Assembly (NCBI RefSeq): GCF_937425535.1
Contig: NZ_OW485601.1
Span: 3,579,501 to 3,643,500 of the forward strand
DNA from: Rhodovastum atsumiense
GTDB taxonomy: Bacteria > Pseudomonadota > Alphaproteobacteria > Acetobacterales > Acetobacteraceae
DNA length: 64,000 nt
Reading direction: 5' to 3'
The position numbers and the translations under genes were made by a program. Shown in pieces: positions 37,790-46,891 of this stretch; within the stretch, counting starts at the first letter, position 1, and each line of letters begins with the position of its first letter. The notes beneath the pieces were generated by a model, which had not been told where the DNA came from, searched no databases, and saw only the letters and a list, made by a program, of their open reading frames with translations.

Positions 37790-39595
37790 ATGCCGGAACA
37801 TTACAGAGCACTCGTGGTTATTCTATTCTTTGCTATCGGTGTATTTTATATTGCTAAATTCCAATTATGCGAGCAAATTTTTGAAAATAGACAATATATA
37901 AATTTGTGCCTGATGTGGCTTTCCACTACTTTTGTTGCTTTTGTTTCGGGTAATTTTTGGATTTATGCGATCGTTGTTGGCGCTGGTCTTGCGTTAATGT
38001 CACAACGAAGCGAAAAAATATTTGTAATATATTGTTTTTTATTATTCGCGGTTCCGCCATTCATAAAATATGTTCCGGGATTTGGGGTGGTCGAGCATGT
38101 CATTGCTCTCGACCATTACAGATTGTTGTCTCTCGTGGTGCTCTTGCCGTGCATCGTCAGACGCGCGGGCGCGCCGTCTCCCTTGACTGCCGAAGGAAAC
38201 AAGGACTCGCGCGCACCGATGCAGCTTGTGCCTTCGGCTGCATCGGCGAGATTGCGCCGCCCCTCGCGCACCGGCCTCGGTGTGGGCCGGGTCCAATCCA
38301 TGGCCGCTCAACACCCTCCACGGATCGCACGTCATGGACTGCCCTATCGCGAAGACCCCCTCAAATCCGAGCATTCATCCAATCCAGATCGAAAGCCATC
38401 CGCTCTGAGTGTTACCGATTACCTCATGATGGCATTTCTGCTTTGGATGATGGGGGTGCAAATTGTCAACGATACGGTGACGGGCGACCTGCGTGCAGCC
38501 GTATATATGTTACTTGACTACTGGCTTCCATATTATGTTGCCAGTCGCGCGATTGCTTCTCTACGGCAGTTCCAACAGGTCGCTGGCGCGATCTCAGTTG
38601 CTGCGATAATCGTCGCATGTATCGCTATTTTTGAAAATAGAATGTCATGGCTTCTCTACAATTCCTTGATTATCCCCTGGGATATTCCGATAGAAACCAG
38701 TGTATATTTGGTCAGAACAGGTGAGGCGGGGTCTGTTCTTAGGGCAAAAGGGTCTCTGGGGCATGCCATTGTGCTGGGGTATGTACTCGCTTTTTCGCTG
38801 TGCATGTTCACCGTCATCGCTCCCTCGATCCGGTCAGTTGGCATACGGGCCCTCGCTTATGTCGTTCTTTGTGCCGGGATGGCCGCGAGTCTTTCGAGAG
38901 GCCCCTGGATGGGTGCTGGCGTGGGGGTGATTGCAATGCTGTTCCTCGGCAAAGGAGGTGGCAAAAGGATTGTCCAGTTCGTCGGTTGGGGTGGTCTCGT
39001 CGTTGGCATCTTCCTGCTGACCCCGTGGTCGGAAACAGTGATATCCTACCTGCCTTTTCTCGGAAACGTCGAAACTGGCAATATTGATTACAGAGAAAAG
39101 CTTTTAGATGTTTCTCTCGAAGTATTCATGCAGAGCCCGTTCATGGGAAATTTCAAATATCTTGACGACCCTCTGCTGCAGCAGATGAGGCAGGGAGAGG
39201 GGATTATAGATATGGTCAATACATACCTTCAGGTCGCTCTTCCTTATGGGGCTATAGGACTGATAATTTTCGTTGGTGTTTTTGCCACATCCATCTATGG
39301 CGTGCTGCGGACATTCCGAAATGCCGACGACCCGCAGGTCGAGCGGCTGGGAAGAGGACTCTGCGCCGCCATCATTGCTATTTTAATTACAATCGGAACC
39401 GTTAGCAATATTTTCATAATACCAAGGATATATTTTCTGGCAGTGGGCCTCTGCGTGGGCTACGTCAGGGTCTTTGGCGAAGGCGCACAGGTTGCGGTTC
39501 CTGCGCGCCGTCGCCATCAGGCACGACTGAGCCAACCGCGCATTGCTGGTGCGGCGCGCCATCCGGCCTCGGCCAACTGGCCGGATTCACAATGA
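37790..39595 (+). CDS. O-antigen ligase/polymerase-family membrane protein
   Basis: 601 aa with about ten hydrophobic helices, including the AASLSRGPWMGAGVGVI segment of the Wzy/WaaL-type loop region. AT-richer and with different codon use than the chromosome on both sides, suggesting transfer. Two oddities: about 90 hydrophilic, GC-rich residues (about 125-205) interrupt the membrane part and contain a perfect palindrome (38216-38246), and the last ~35 residues (VAVPARRRHQARLSQPRIAG...) look like read-through into unrelated DNA. ATG at 37790 is taken because GGAG lies 6 nt upstream. Likely joins or polymerises surface polysaccharide. Confidence 0.75.
   Translation: MPEHYRALVVILFFAIGVFYIAKFQLCEQIFENRQYINLCLMWLSTTFVAFVSGNFWIYAIVVGAGLALMSQRSEKIFVIYCFLLFAVPPFIKYVPGFGVVEHVIALDHYRLLSLVVLLPCIVRRAGAPSPLTAEGNKDSRAPMQLVPSAASARLRRPSRTGLGVGRVQSMAAQHPPRIARHGLPYREDPLKSEHSSNPDRKPSALSVTDYLMMAFLLWMMGVQIVNDTVTGDLRAAVYMLLDYWLPYYVASRAIASLRQFQQVAGAISVAAIIVACIAIFENRMSWLLYNSLIIPWDIPIETSVYLVRTGEAGSVLRAKGSLGHAIVLGYVLAFSLCMFTVIAPSIRSVGIRALAYVVLCAGMAASLSRGPWMGAGVGVIAMLFLGKGGGKRIVQFVGWGGLVVGIFLLTPWSETVISYLPFLGNVETGNIDYREKLLDVSLEVFMQSPFMGNFKYLDDPLLQQMRQGEGIIDMVNTYLQVALPYGAIGLIIFVGVFATSIYGVLRTFRNADDPQVERLGRGLCAAIIAILITIGTVSNIFIIPRIYFLAVGLCVGYVRVFGEGAQVAVPARRRHQARLSQPRIAGAARHPASANWPDSQ
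38216..38246. repeat. Palindrome within a GC-rich in-frame insert of the O-antigen ligase gene
   Basis: Perfect 10-bp inverted repeat CCGATGCAGC / GCTGCATCGG around an 11-bp loop. It lies inside the stretch (about 38160-38400) that is GC-rich relative to the rest of the gene and encodes the odd hydrophilic segment. Confidence 0.5.
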
Positions 39596-39912
39596 TTCGG
39601 CTCCCCTGGTCCCCGCGATGAAACGTGTGGGGATACATCCGGCGCCTCTGCAGCGCCCGATCGGTGTCCGCCATCAGACGCCCGACCTTCCTGGGCTTCA
39701 CTCGGGCCTCCGACCGGACCACGAGGGCAGTCGGCGCTACGGCTCCTTTCGATGTCACGCGAACTGAGCGTGGAACGAATGCGCCCCCGCGCGTCGTTGG
39801 CTGGCAGCGTTCTTCAGAGAACCTGCCGACGCTTGAGACGGATTTAAAACGATCATTTGCCTTCTCTCGGCTCGGTCATTGTTAAGTAAAACAGAGTAAG
39901 GGGTAGGCGAAA
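39596..39912. other. Spacer between island genes, no gene seen
   Basis: About 315 bp. No convincing frame or terminal repeat. A minus-strand reading has a faint transposase-like look (FHRGDQGSRI) that I cannot support. It should contain the ribosome-binding site of the acyltransferase (AAGGGG about 12 nt before its GTG). Confidence 0.35.
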
Positions 39913-41019
39913 GTGGGGCAGGCTATCCGCGCAGATAGTGAAGTTGCTGATGGACATCGGGAGAAGCGTTACCCGACGCTTGATGGCTGGCGGGCGGTCA
40001 GCATTCTGATGGTCGTGGCAGGGCATCTCTTCCCGCTTGGTCCGCGTGGGTGGGATCTCAATCTGATGACCGCCACGGCCGGAATGGCGCTGTTTTTTAT
40101 CCTGTCTGGCTTTCTGATTACTCGGTTCCTGCTTCAAGGAATGGAAGTTCGCGTTTTTCTTTTGCGTCGCTTTTTTCGGGTTGTTCCACTTGCATGGTCT
40201 GTAATGGTCCTGCTGCTCATCGCGCATTGGCCCCCACTGACGACGTGGCTTGCGAACGTGTTGTTCTTTGCGAATTTGCCCCCCCAACATCTCCTCGAAG
40301 GTGGCGCGCATCTGTGGAGCCTGTGCGTCGAAATGCAGTTTTATGTGGGGATGGCATTGCTCATCGGGGCGCTGGGCCGACGTTCGTTGTATGCAATTCC
40401 TGTTTTCTGCCTGGTGGTGACCGGTCTGCGAATTGCTACGGGACACCATGTTGATATCGTGACCTGGTTCAGAATTGACGAGATTCTGGCTGGTGGATGT
40501 GTTGCGCTGGCATTTTCCGGGACGTTCGGATCACGCATCAAGCGGCTTCTGGGGCATATAAATCCACTATGCGCCTTTCCCCTTTTGCTGCTTTCAAGCC
40601 ATCCTGTTTCCGGTGATTTCCAGTATCTAAGGCCATACTTGGCCGCTGTCACCATTAGTTCAACACTGTGCAGTCCACATGCAACGCGATACAAAATACT
40701 TGATAATAAAATCAGTTCATATATAGCCGCCATTTCATATGCAGTTTATATATTTCATGGTGCATTGAGTGCCACCTGGCTGGGGGCCGGCGATACATTC
40801 GTCCGTTATGCAAAGCGGCCGCTGCTGGTGGCGGTGGTCTGGGGGCTCGCGCATCTTTCGACTTTCTGGTTTGAAAGATCGTGTATCAGATTGGGAAAGC
40901 GAATTTCCGAGAACATGGAGCCTCGCCCCCGAAAGCCGGGGGCAACTGATTATGGTTCTGTTGCAAACCCGGGAGACGGGTTGAGCATCCCCGCGCAAGA
41001 AGCCAGGTTCAGGCGGTGA
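39913..41019 (+). CDS. Acyltransferase 3-family membrane protein, C-terminus altered
   Basis: 368 aa, about ten helices. Family motifs: LDGWRAVSILMVVAGHLFPL (catalytic His), FFILSGFLITRFLL, RRFFRVVPLAW and HLWSLCVEMQFY. Such enzymes O-acetylate surface polysaccharides at the inner membrane. The 277-bp IS6 derivative begins at 40954, so the last ~22 codons (SVANPGDGLSIPAQ... RFRR) and the stop come from the element; the original C-terminus was probably cut, but the conserved part is intact. Start is a GTG. Confidence 0.82.
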   Translation: MGQAIRADSEVADGHREKRYPTLDGWRAVSILMVVAGHLFPLGPRGWDLNLMTATAGMALFFILSGFLITRFLLQGMEVRVFLLRRFFRVVPLAWSVMVLLLIAHWPPLTTWLANVLFFANLPPQHLLEGGAHLWSLCVEMQFYVGMALLIGALGRRSLYAIPVFCLVVTGLRIATGHHVDIVTWFRIDEILAGGCVALAFSGTFGSRIKRLLGHINPLCAFPLLLLSSHPVSGDFQYLRPYLAAVTISSTLCSPHATRYKILDNKISSYIAAISYAVYIFHGALSATWLGAGDTFVRYAKRPLLVAVVWGLAHLSTFWFERSCIRLGKRISENMEPRPRKPGATDYGSVANPGDGLSIPAQEARFRR

Positions 41020-41230
41020 TCTGGAACAGCCCGGCAATGCAGGCCGCCCGGGCTTTCATGTCCCGGCTACCGATATCCGCGAACCTGTCCCTTTCTCGCC
41101 ATCGCCATTGCTTCATCGCCAGCCAAGGTCCGTCGTGCCGTGCGGAAGCTCGCCATCATCGCCGTCTCCGCCCTTCATCCCGGGCGATCATCTCGCGGCT
41201 GGATTCCACCAGAAAGCTTGCAACAGACCC
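40954..41230 (-). mobile_element. 277-bp IS6 deletion derivative, copy 1 (inverted)
   Basis: Ends GGTTCTGTTGCAAA... and ...AAGCTTGCAACAGACCC (one mismatch to the other end). Reverse complement of the element at 42820-43096 with the same length. On the minus strand it keeps the first transposase codons joined to the last ~45 (ARRTLAG-type end and RDMKAQAA). It overlaps the 3' end of the acyltransferase gene. Flanking 8-mers CTGATTAT and CTGGAAGA do not match. Confidence 0.82.
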
Positions 41231-41870
41231 CTGGAAGATATGCAAGTGTAGATGAACTTATGCGTTCAATACTCTGGCCTATCGGATTACTCCTTGATTG
41301 TTCTTCAGGCGGCTCAGCTTTATGGGGTGATGTGGTGGACGGCCTTCCACCCGGAGTGGTGGCAAACTCCGGCAGTTTGGCGGGAACGTGTCCGGCAAGG
41401 CGCCAGGCAAGGTGATGAGACGTGATGACAAACTGGTCAGACCGGGAACCGGACAAATTCACGGGGACCAAGCGCTGCGAGTGCGTCGAGGTGATTTGGA
41501 CCATTCGTCGGAACGCTTTTTCGCCTTGCGGCCGGGAGACCGTCCACAACATGCCCGTTCAGGGATGAGTTGAGAGGCTGTGGTTGGCAGATCTCAAACC
41601 GTCCTGCTGGCGTCCCGAACGGGCATCCATGAGGATGCACGCAAATGCCGCAGTGGAATGCTGATGGTGCAACGCCGTGCGAGCGGCTGGTCGGTGGTCG
41701 GGGTGAAATCACCCGATCGCACCGCCGCCATGCCCACCTCTCTGCGATGACAACAGCCGCAGCCCCACGCCGCCCTCGGCGGCAGGCCTCTCACCAGCAT
41801 ACTCACCAGAGACAATCTTCCTGGCAGCAACAACCCGCTTTCGCTGAATTCTACTAAACCCTTGGACACT
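41231..41870. other. Island DNA without recognisable gene
   Basis: About 640 bp upstream of the methyltransferase, inside the pair of 277-bp elements. Only short frames of poor quality on either strand; the part near 41330-41560 is GC-rich and may be an old transposase remnant but I cannot assign it. The methyltransferase promoter is expected at the right end. Confidence 0.35.
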
Positions 41871-42776
41871 ATGATGGAATCCATGTTGCTCAATCTGCTC
41901 GCATGTCCCGATTGCCGCTCGCCGCTTACATCTATTTTGAGGTGCCATTCCTGCGGAATTTCGTTCGAGCAGGCAACGCCAATTTCATTATTTCCGCAAA
42001 AGGCCAATCGGACAGTTAGCTTTCAGTTTACGCCAAACCGGTCGGTATCCGGCGATCATTTTTTGAAGGTATTCAAGTATCCATCTCGATGCGGTGCCGC
42101 TGGAGCGGAATCACCTTACCATCTTGATTTAGCTCATATCGATATCATTGATCAACTTCCTTCAGGGGCTCGTATTCTCGAAATTGGCTGCGGAGGCGGC
42201 CAGATGCGGCAATGGATCAGAGATAAGGGATACGAATATATCGGGACAGATATTTCTACGTCGCGAGTGCAGGACTCCCTCAAAATTCATGGTGGTCCGG
42301 ACGTTTTGTGTGATGCTCATTTCTTGCCGTTTCGAGATGGAGTATTTGATTTAGTATATTCCTCGGCCGTCACGGAACACCTCGCCTGCCCATATTTGGT
42401 CGCACAGGAGGTCGTGCGCGTGCTCAATCCAGGAGGCTACTATCTCGGAAACGTTTCATTTCTCGAACCCTGGCACGACAACAGTTATTTCCATATGACA
42501 CCTCTCGGCGTATGGGAAAATCTTACGCAAGCAGGGTTCGAGTCGCGGAATATCTGGCCTGGGCGCGATTACACCGGATTCCGTGCCGTCCTTGCAATGG
42601 GCAATAAAGCAACAAAATTCATTACATTTGTTGGAGATGGTGTCCATATGCTTTACCGAAATGCCAATAAGCTTAGGAATCTGGCCCGACAGCGGCCGCG
42701 CTGGTCCACGGAAACCATTACGGATTCGGCTCGTGTTGCTGGGGCAATCGACTGGATTGCACAGAAGCCAATTTGA
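41871..42776 (+). CDS. Zinc-ribbon SAM-dependent methyltransferase
   Basis: About 301 aa. An N-terminal Trm112-like zinc ribbon (LACPDCRSPL ... RCHSCGISFE) is followed by a class I methyltransferase fold: ILEIGCGGGQMRQWI, YIGTDIS, DLVYSSAVTEHL, VLNPGGYYLGNVSF. Proteins of this build often sit in polysaccharide clusters. AT-rich relative to the chromosome. Start codon uncertain (ATG 41871, 41874 or 41883; no clear ribosome-binding site). Flanked on both sides by inverted 277-bp IS6 derivatives. Confidence 0.85.
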   Translation: MMESMLLNLLACPDCRSPLTSILRCHSCGISFEQATPISLFPQKANRTVSFQFTPNRSVSGDHFLKVFKYPSRCGAAGAESPYHLDLAHIDIIDQLPSGARILEIGCGGGQMRQWIRDKGYEYIGTDISTSRVQDSLKIHGGPDVLCDAHFLPFRDGVFDLVYSSAVTEHLACPYLVAQEVVRVLNPGGYYLGNVSFLEPWHDNSYFHMTPLGVWENLTQAGFESRNIWPGRDYTGFRAVLAMGNKATKFITFVGDGVHMLYRNANKLRNLARQRPRWSTETITDSARVAGAIDWIAQKPI

Positions 42777-42819
42777 CATGTGTGCCACTCGGTTTTGATT
42801 GACAAGGCCTGGATGATCT

Positions 42820-43096
42820 GGTTCTGTTGCAATCTTTCTGGTGGAATCCGGCCGCGAGGTGATCGCCCAGGATGAAGGGGCGGAGACGGCGATGATGGCG
42901 AGCTTCCGCACGGCACGACGGACCTTGGCTGGCCACGAAGCAATGGCGATGGTGAGAAAGGGACAGGTTTGCGGAATCGGTAGCCGGGACATGAAGGCCC
43001 AGGCTGCCTGCATCGCCGGGCTGTTCCAGATCACCGCCTGAACCCGGCTTCTTGCGCGGGAATGCTCAACCCGTCTCCGGGGTTTGCAACAGAACC
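42820..43096 (+). mobile_element. 277-bp IS6 deletion derivative, copy 2
   Basis: Ends GGTTCTGTTGCAATCTTTC and GGGTTTGCAACAGAACC. Inside, a 50-codon frame fuses the transposase start (MMASF) to its C-terminus (RTARRTLAGHEAMAMVRKGQ ... RDMKAQAACIAGLFQITA-stop), so about 190 codons were deleted. It cannot make transposase but both termini remain, so a full-length IS elsewhere could move it. Flanks GATGATCT / GAAAACTC are not a duplication. Confidence 0.85.
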
Positions 43097-43113
43097 GAAA
43101 ACTCCGCCCACGG

Positions 43114-44025
43114 ATGTCCGGCTGCGGAGTGCGCATCCCCCTGAGCAAGCTCGTTGATTTCGCGCGGCTGCGACGGCCGCTCCCCGGCACCCTGCGTGCG
43201 GGCACCGCGGCGCTTGGCGAGGCGCTGCGGCGGTTGCGCACGCATCGCAGCTCGCTGGCGGCGGCAGGCTGCGCCTTCTTCGGCATGCTTTCGCTGTTCC
43301 CGGCGCTGACGCTGCTGTTCGCGCTGGCGGGGCTGGTGTTCCGGCCGACACAGGTGCTGCCGCTGCTGATCGTGCTGCACGACTTCCTCCCCACCGGGGC
43401 GGCGTCGCTGGTGCTGCACGAGGCGCGCGCATTGCTGTGGGCGCAGCATCACATGCTGGGCCTGGGCGCGCTGGTGACGACCTGGGCGGCGACCAACGGC
43501 ACGCGCGCCATGCTCGGGGCGCTGACCCTGGCCTATGACGGCGAGGCCGATCCGGGGCTGCGGCCGCATTGGCTCGGGCTGCTGATCACGCTGGTGGCGG
43601 TGGTGGTCGGGGCGGCCGGACTGGCCCTGCTGGTGCTGCTGCCGGGCTGGCTGGAGGAAACCGGGCTGTCGCACAGCATCGGGGTGCCACTGCACCGGAT
43701 CTCGGTGGCGATGCTGCTGGCCTTCGTGGCGGTGTCCTTCGCGGTGCTGTATCGCTTCGGTCCGCCGCGGCGGCGCGGGGAGCGGCGGGTGGTCTGGCCC
43801 GGCACCGTGCTGGCGACCACCACCTGGCTCGGCGCCTCCACCGCCTTCAGCGCCTGGGTGGTCCGGCTGGCCGGGCTGGAGACGCGCTATGGCCCGCTTG
43901 GCGCCACCATCGGGTTGATGCTGTGGTTCTACGTCTCCGCCTGGGTGACGCTGCTCGGCGCCGAACTGAACGCGGCGCTGGAGCGCCGGCAGGGGAGTGG
44001 CGGCGGCGCCGGCCCGGGGATATGA
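43114..44025 (+). CDS. YihY/UPF0761-family inner-membrane protein
   Basis: 303 aa, six helices. Family landmarks: CAFFGMLSLFPALTLLFALAG, LVTTWAATNGTRAMLGAL, LYRFGPPRRR and the final GLMLWFYVSAWVTLLGAELNA. Long misnamed ribonuclease BN; function unknown. The ATG lies 18 bp after the IS6 derivative, so the original promoter and possibly the N-terminus were displaced by the insertion. Back to GC-rich chromosomal composition here. Confidence 0.88.
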   Translation: MSGCGVRIPLSKLVDFARLRRPLPGTLRAGTAALGEALRRLRTHRSSLAAAGCAFFGMLSLFPALTLLFALAGLVFRPTQVLPLLIVLHDFLPTGAASLVLHEARALLWAQHHMLGLGALVTTWAATNGTRAMLGALTLAYDGEADPGLRPHWLGLLITLVAVVVGAAGLALLVLLPGWLEETGLSHSIGVPLHRISVAMLLAFVAVSFAVLYRFGPPRRRGERRVVWPGTVLATTTWLGASTAFSAWVVRLAGLETRYGPLGATIGLMLWFYVSAWVTLLGAELNAALERRQGSGGGAGPGI

Positions 44026-44088
44026 GGGGATGGCGCGACGGCGCAACGAGACGCGACGTCGCTTCAGGGACGAACCGGGAGAGCGTTC

Positions 44089-44622
44089 ATGCCGATCATG
44101 CGGGCCGGGGCCGCGACGCTGCTGGTCATCGATTTCCAGCCACGGTTGATGGCGGCCATCCATCTTGGCGCGGAGGCGATCGCCAACGCGAAGCGCCTGC
44201 TCGATGCGGCGGCGCTGCTGGACGTGCCGGTGCTGGTCACCGAGCAGAACCCGGAGAAACTGGGCGGCACGGTCGCGGAGCTGGCGACCGATCGGGCCAC
44301 GCCCATCGCCAAGCTGAGCTTCGATGCCTGTGACGCGCCCGATTTCCTCGCCGCCCTGCCGCCGGCGCATGACGTGGTGGTGACGGGCTGCGAGGCGCAT
44401 GTCTGCGTGCTGCAGACCGTGCTGGGGCTGCGCGCCGCCGGGCGCGGAGTGTTCGTGGTGGAGGACGCGATCGGCTCGCGCGCCCCGGCGAACAAGGCAG
44501 CGGCGCTGCGGCGCATGGCGGCGCACGGCGCGGAGATCGTGACCACCGAGATGGTGGCGTTCGAATGGCTGCGCAGCGCCGCGCATCCGCGCTTCCGGCC
44601 GGTGGTGGCGCTGATCAAGTAG
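44089..44622 (+). CDS. Isochorismatase-family hydrolase
   Basis: 177 aa. The catalytic triad is visible as Asp in LLVIDFQPRLM (Asp15), Lys in AKLSFDAC (near 78) and Cys in VTGCEAHVCVLQT (near 103-108). This matches the YcaC-like bacterial group. Substrate unknown. 63 bp after yihY and likely cotranscribed. Confidence 0.9.
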   Translation: MPIMRAGAATLLVIDFQPRLMAAIHLGAEAIANAKRLLDAAALLDVPVLVTEQNPEKLGGTVAELATDRATPIAKLSFDACDAPDFLAALPPAHDVVVTGCEAHVCVLQTVLGLRAAGRGVFVVEDAIGSRAPANKAAALRRMAAHGAEIVTTEMVAFEWLRSAAHPRFRPVVALIK

Positions 44623-44740
44623 CGCAGGCTCCCGATCCTTCGCGGATGTGGGCACCGGCATCTGGCCCAGCGTCAGCCGTTGAAAACGGGCTGGTCCAGG
44701 GCAGGGTGCGTAGAAAAAGCAATTTCTCTGGAGCCTGGAA

Positions 44741-45625
44741 ATGTCGAAGACTGCGTCGCTTGCTGTCGGTCGCGGCGCGGCAGCCCCTTTTGTCGCGCTC
44801 GTCGTCGGCGCCTTGGCAATGGCAATCTCGCCCGTTTTCGTCCGCTGGGCCGACGTCGGACCATTTACGAGCGCATTCTGGCGCGTCACCCTCGCATTGC
44901 CGGCGCTTTATGTGTGGATGCGGATTGCGGAACGTGGAACGTCGAACCAGCGCCGCTTCACCTTGCCGGTCGTGCTGGCCGGCCTTGCTTTCGCGGGCGA
45001 CCTGCTGTTCTGGCACTCCTCCATCCTGCACACCAATGTTGCCAATGCGACATTCTTTGCCACCACGGCGCCGATCTGGGTCGTCGTCTTCGGGTGGATA
45101 TTCTTCCGTGCAAGAGTTGGCAGGGAGACGCTGATCGGCCTCGCGCTGTGTCTGGCGGGCGGGGCGGGGTTGCTGGCGCAGAGCCTGCGCTTCCGCCCGG
45201 AAGGGGCGATCGGCGATGCGTTCGGCGTGGTGACGGGCATATTCTTCGGGCTGTATTTTCTTGCCGTCCAGGCCGCGCGACGCGACGCGGGCGCTGCGCG
45301 AGTCACATTCGAATCCTCGGTGATCACGGCGGCGGTTCTGTTCGTCGCCGCCATGACCGAACGGCACCTGTTGCCCTCCAGCCTGTTCGGCCTGGGGGCG
45401 CTGCTCGTCATATCCTGGCTCAGCCATGTCGGCGGGCAGGGCCTGCTGGCAGTCGCGCTCGGACGACTGCCAGCGACCTTCTCCTCGCTTGTCATCTTTC
45501 TGGAGGCAGTCGCCGCCGCCCTGTTTGCCTTCCTCCTGCTTGGCGAGCCGATTTCGCTGGTGCAGGGGATGGGCGGCTTGCTGATCATGGCCGGCATCTA
45601 CGTTGCCCGACCACGGCGAGTCTGA
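44741..45625 (+). CDS. EamA/DMT-superfamily transporter
   Basis: 294 aa, ten helices in two EamA repeats (about 12-145 and 160-290), with the RWADVGPFTSAFWRVTLALPAL entry and the second-repeat IFLEAVAAALFAFLLLGEPIS. A metabolite exporter of the inner membrane; cargo unknown. GGAGCC lies before the ATG. Converges with the desaturase gene across 100 bp without a recognised hairpin repeat. Confidence 0.9.
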   Translation: MSKTASLAVGRGAAAPFVALVVGALAMAISPVFVRWADVGPFTSAFWRVTLALPALYVWMRIAERGTSNQRRFTLPVVLAGLAFAGDLLFWHSSILHTNVANATFFATTAPIWVVVFGWIFFRARVGRETLIGLALCLAGGAGLLAQSLRFRPEGAIGDAFGVVTGIFFGLYFLAVQAARRDAGAARVTFESSVITAAVLFVAAMTERHLLPSSLFGLGALLVISWLSHVGGQGLLAVALGRLPATFSSLVIFLEAVAAALFAFLLLGEPISLVQGMGGLLIMAGIYVARPRRV

Positions 45626-45724
45626 CCGGTTTTACTCTTGGATCGGCTTTTTCAGGCGGCGGGCGAGGCAGCTTGCCTGGCCGGTTGCACTTTGCCTCCG
45701 CCGCATTGCTCGAAGGAATCAAGC

Positions 45725-46891
45725 CTATCCGGCCGCCGGCACCGTGACGGCTTCACGCAGGCGCGAATACACAAGTTCCAGCAGCCGTTCGCGGGCGCGC
45801 ACGGCGATCTCGTCGAGCGACGGTGTCTGGGAGAGGCGTTCGCGGGCGAAGCGGCGAACCTCCTCGAGCGTGGGAATATCGGGCAGGTCGATGTTGTTCC
45901 AGAAGAGTTCCGCCCGCATGCCGGCGGAAGCGAGCCGCAGCTTCGCCTCGGTCCAGCCGGGCGCGCGTGCCAACGTTTCCAATGCCTGGGACGCGATCTG
46001 GTTGACAGGGAACGAGGCGGCAAGCTGGCCGGCCACCTTGTCGATGACGTGCCGCCCAAGCTTCTGCTCGCCAAGCATGAGGGCCTGTGGCGGTGCACGC
46101 AGGTCCCAGACGATGCGCAGCCACGACAGGACCCGCAGTGCATAATAGGTCGGATCGTATTCCCACCAGCGGAAACCCTGCCGGGCGGATACCTGGCAGG
46201 CATGGTGGTTGTTGTGCCAGCCCTCGCCCAGGGTCAGCAGCGCAAGCCACCAGTTGTTGCGGGAATCGTCGCCGGTGACATAGCGCCGACGGCCGAACAC
46301 GTGGGCGAGCGAGTTGATGCTGAAGGTCGCATGCCAGACCGCCACCGTGCTCCAGCAAAACCCGACCACCAGCCCTGGCCAGCCCGCGATCAGCCACGTC
46401 GTTGCCGCGAGCAGCGCGGCGGGCAGGTAGGGATGCCGGTCGAGCCAGAGCAGTTCCTTGAACTTCCCCAGGTCCTGGACGGCGGCATGATCGGTGGGGT
46501 TGTTGCGGGGCACGAAGATCCAGCCGACATGCGCGTAGAAGAAGCCACGCTGCGCCGGCGAGTGCACGTCGAGCTCGGTGTCGGAATATTGGTGGTGCCG
46601 GCGATGGTGGGCCGCCCACCAGAGAGGCCCCTTCTGGGCCGAGGTCTGCGCCAGGAACGCCAGCACGAACTGGAAGGCGCGGCTCGTGCGGAAGGCGCGG
46701 TGCGAAAAGTAGCGATGATACCCCGCGGTGATCGCGAACATCCGCAGCAGGTACAGCGCGCCGCCGAGCAGCAGCGCCACGCCGGTCACGCCGGTCCAGA
46801 AAGCGGCGAGGCAGGCAAGATGCACCAGCAGGAAGGCAATGGCGGAGGGGTAGGCGATGTCGTCCGACGGGTCGCCGGTACGGCGGTTCAT
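45725..46891 (-). CDS. Membrane acyl-CoA/lipid desaturase
   Basis: 388 aa. The three histidine boxes that hold the di-iron centre are HRYFSH (near 60), HHRRHH (near 97) and HNNHH (near 235), with hydrophobic helices around them. Delta-9-type acyl desaturase introducing a double bond in a fatty acyl chain. The last ~110 residues (from LGEQKLGRHVIDK) are a helical extension beyond the usual core. ATG at 46891 has AGGAAGG 7 nt upstream. May serve cold adaptation. Confidence 0.93.
   Translation of the reverse strand: MNRRTGDPSDDIAYPSAIAFLLVHLACLAAFWTGVTGVALLLGGALYLLRMFAITAGYHRYFSHRAFRTSRAFQFVLAFLAQTSAQKGPLWWAAHHRRHHQYSDTELDVHSPAQRGFFYAHVGWIFVPRNNPTDHAAVQDLGKFKELLWLDRHPYLPAALLAATTWLIAGWPGLVVGFCWSTVAVWHATFSINSLAHVFGRRRYVTGDDSRNNWWLALLTLGEGWHNNHHACQVSARQGFRWWEYDPTYYALRVLSWLRIVWDLRAPPQALMLGEQKLGRHVIDKVAGQLAASFPVNQIASQALETLARAPGWTEAKLRLASAGMRAELFWNNIDLPDIPTLEEVRRFARERLSQTPSLDEIAVRARERLLELVYSRLREAVTVPAAG

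Noticed and set aside
40946-43104. Target-site duplication for the IS6 composite
   Set aside because: All four flanking 8-mers (CTGATTAT, CTGGAAGA, GATGATCT, GAAAACTC) are different, so no pair supports transposition as one unit.
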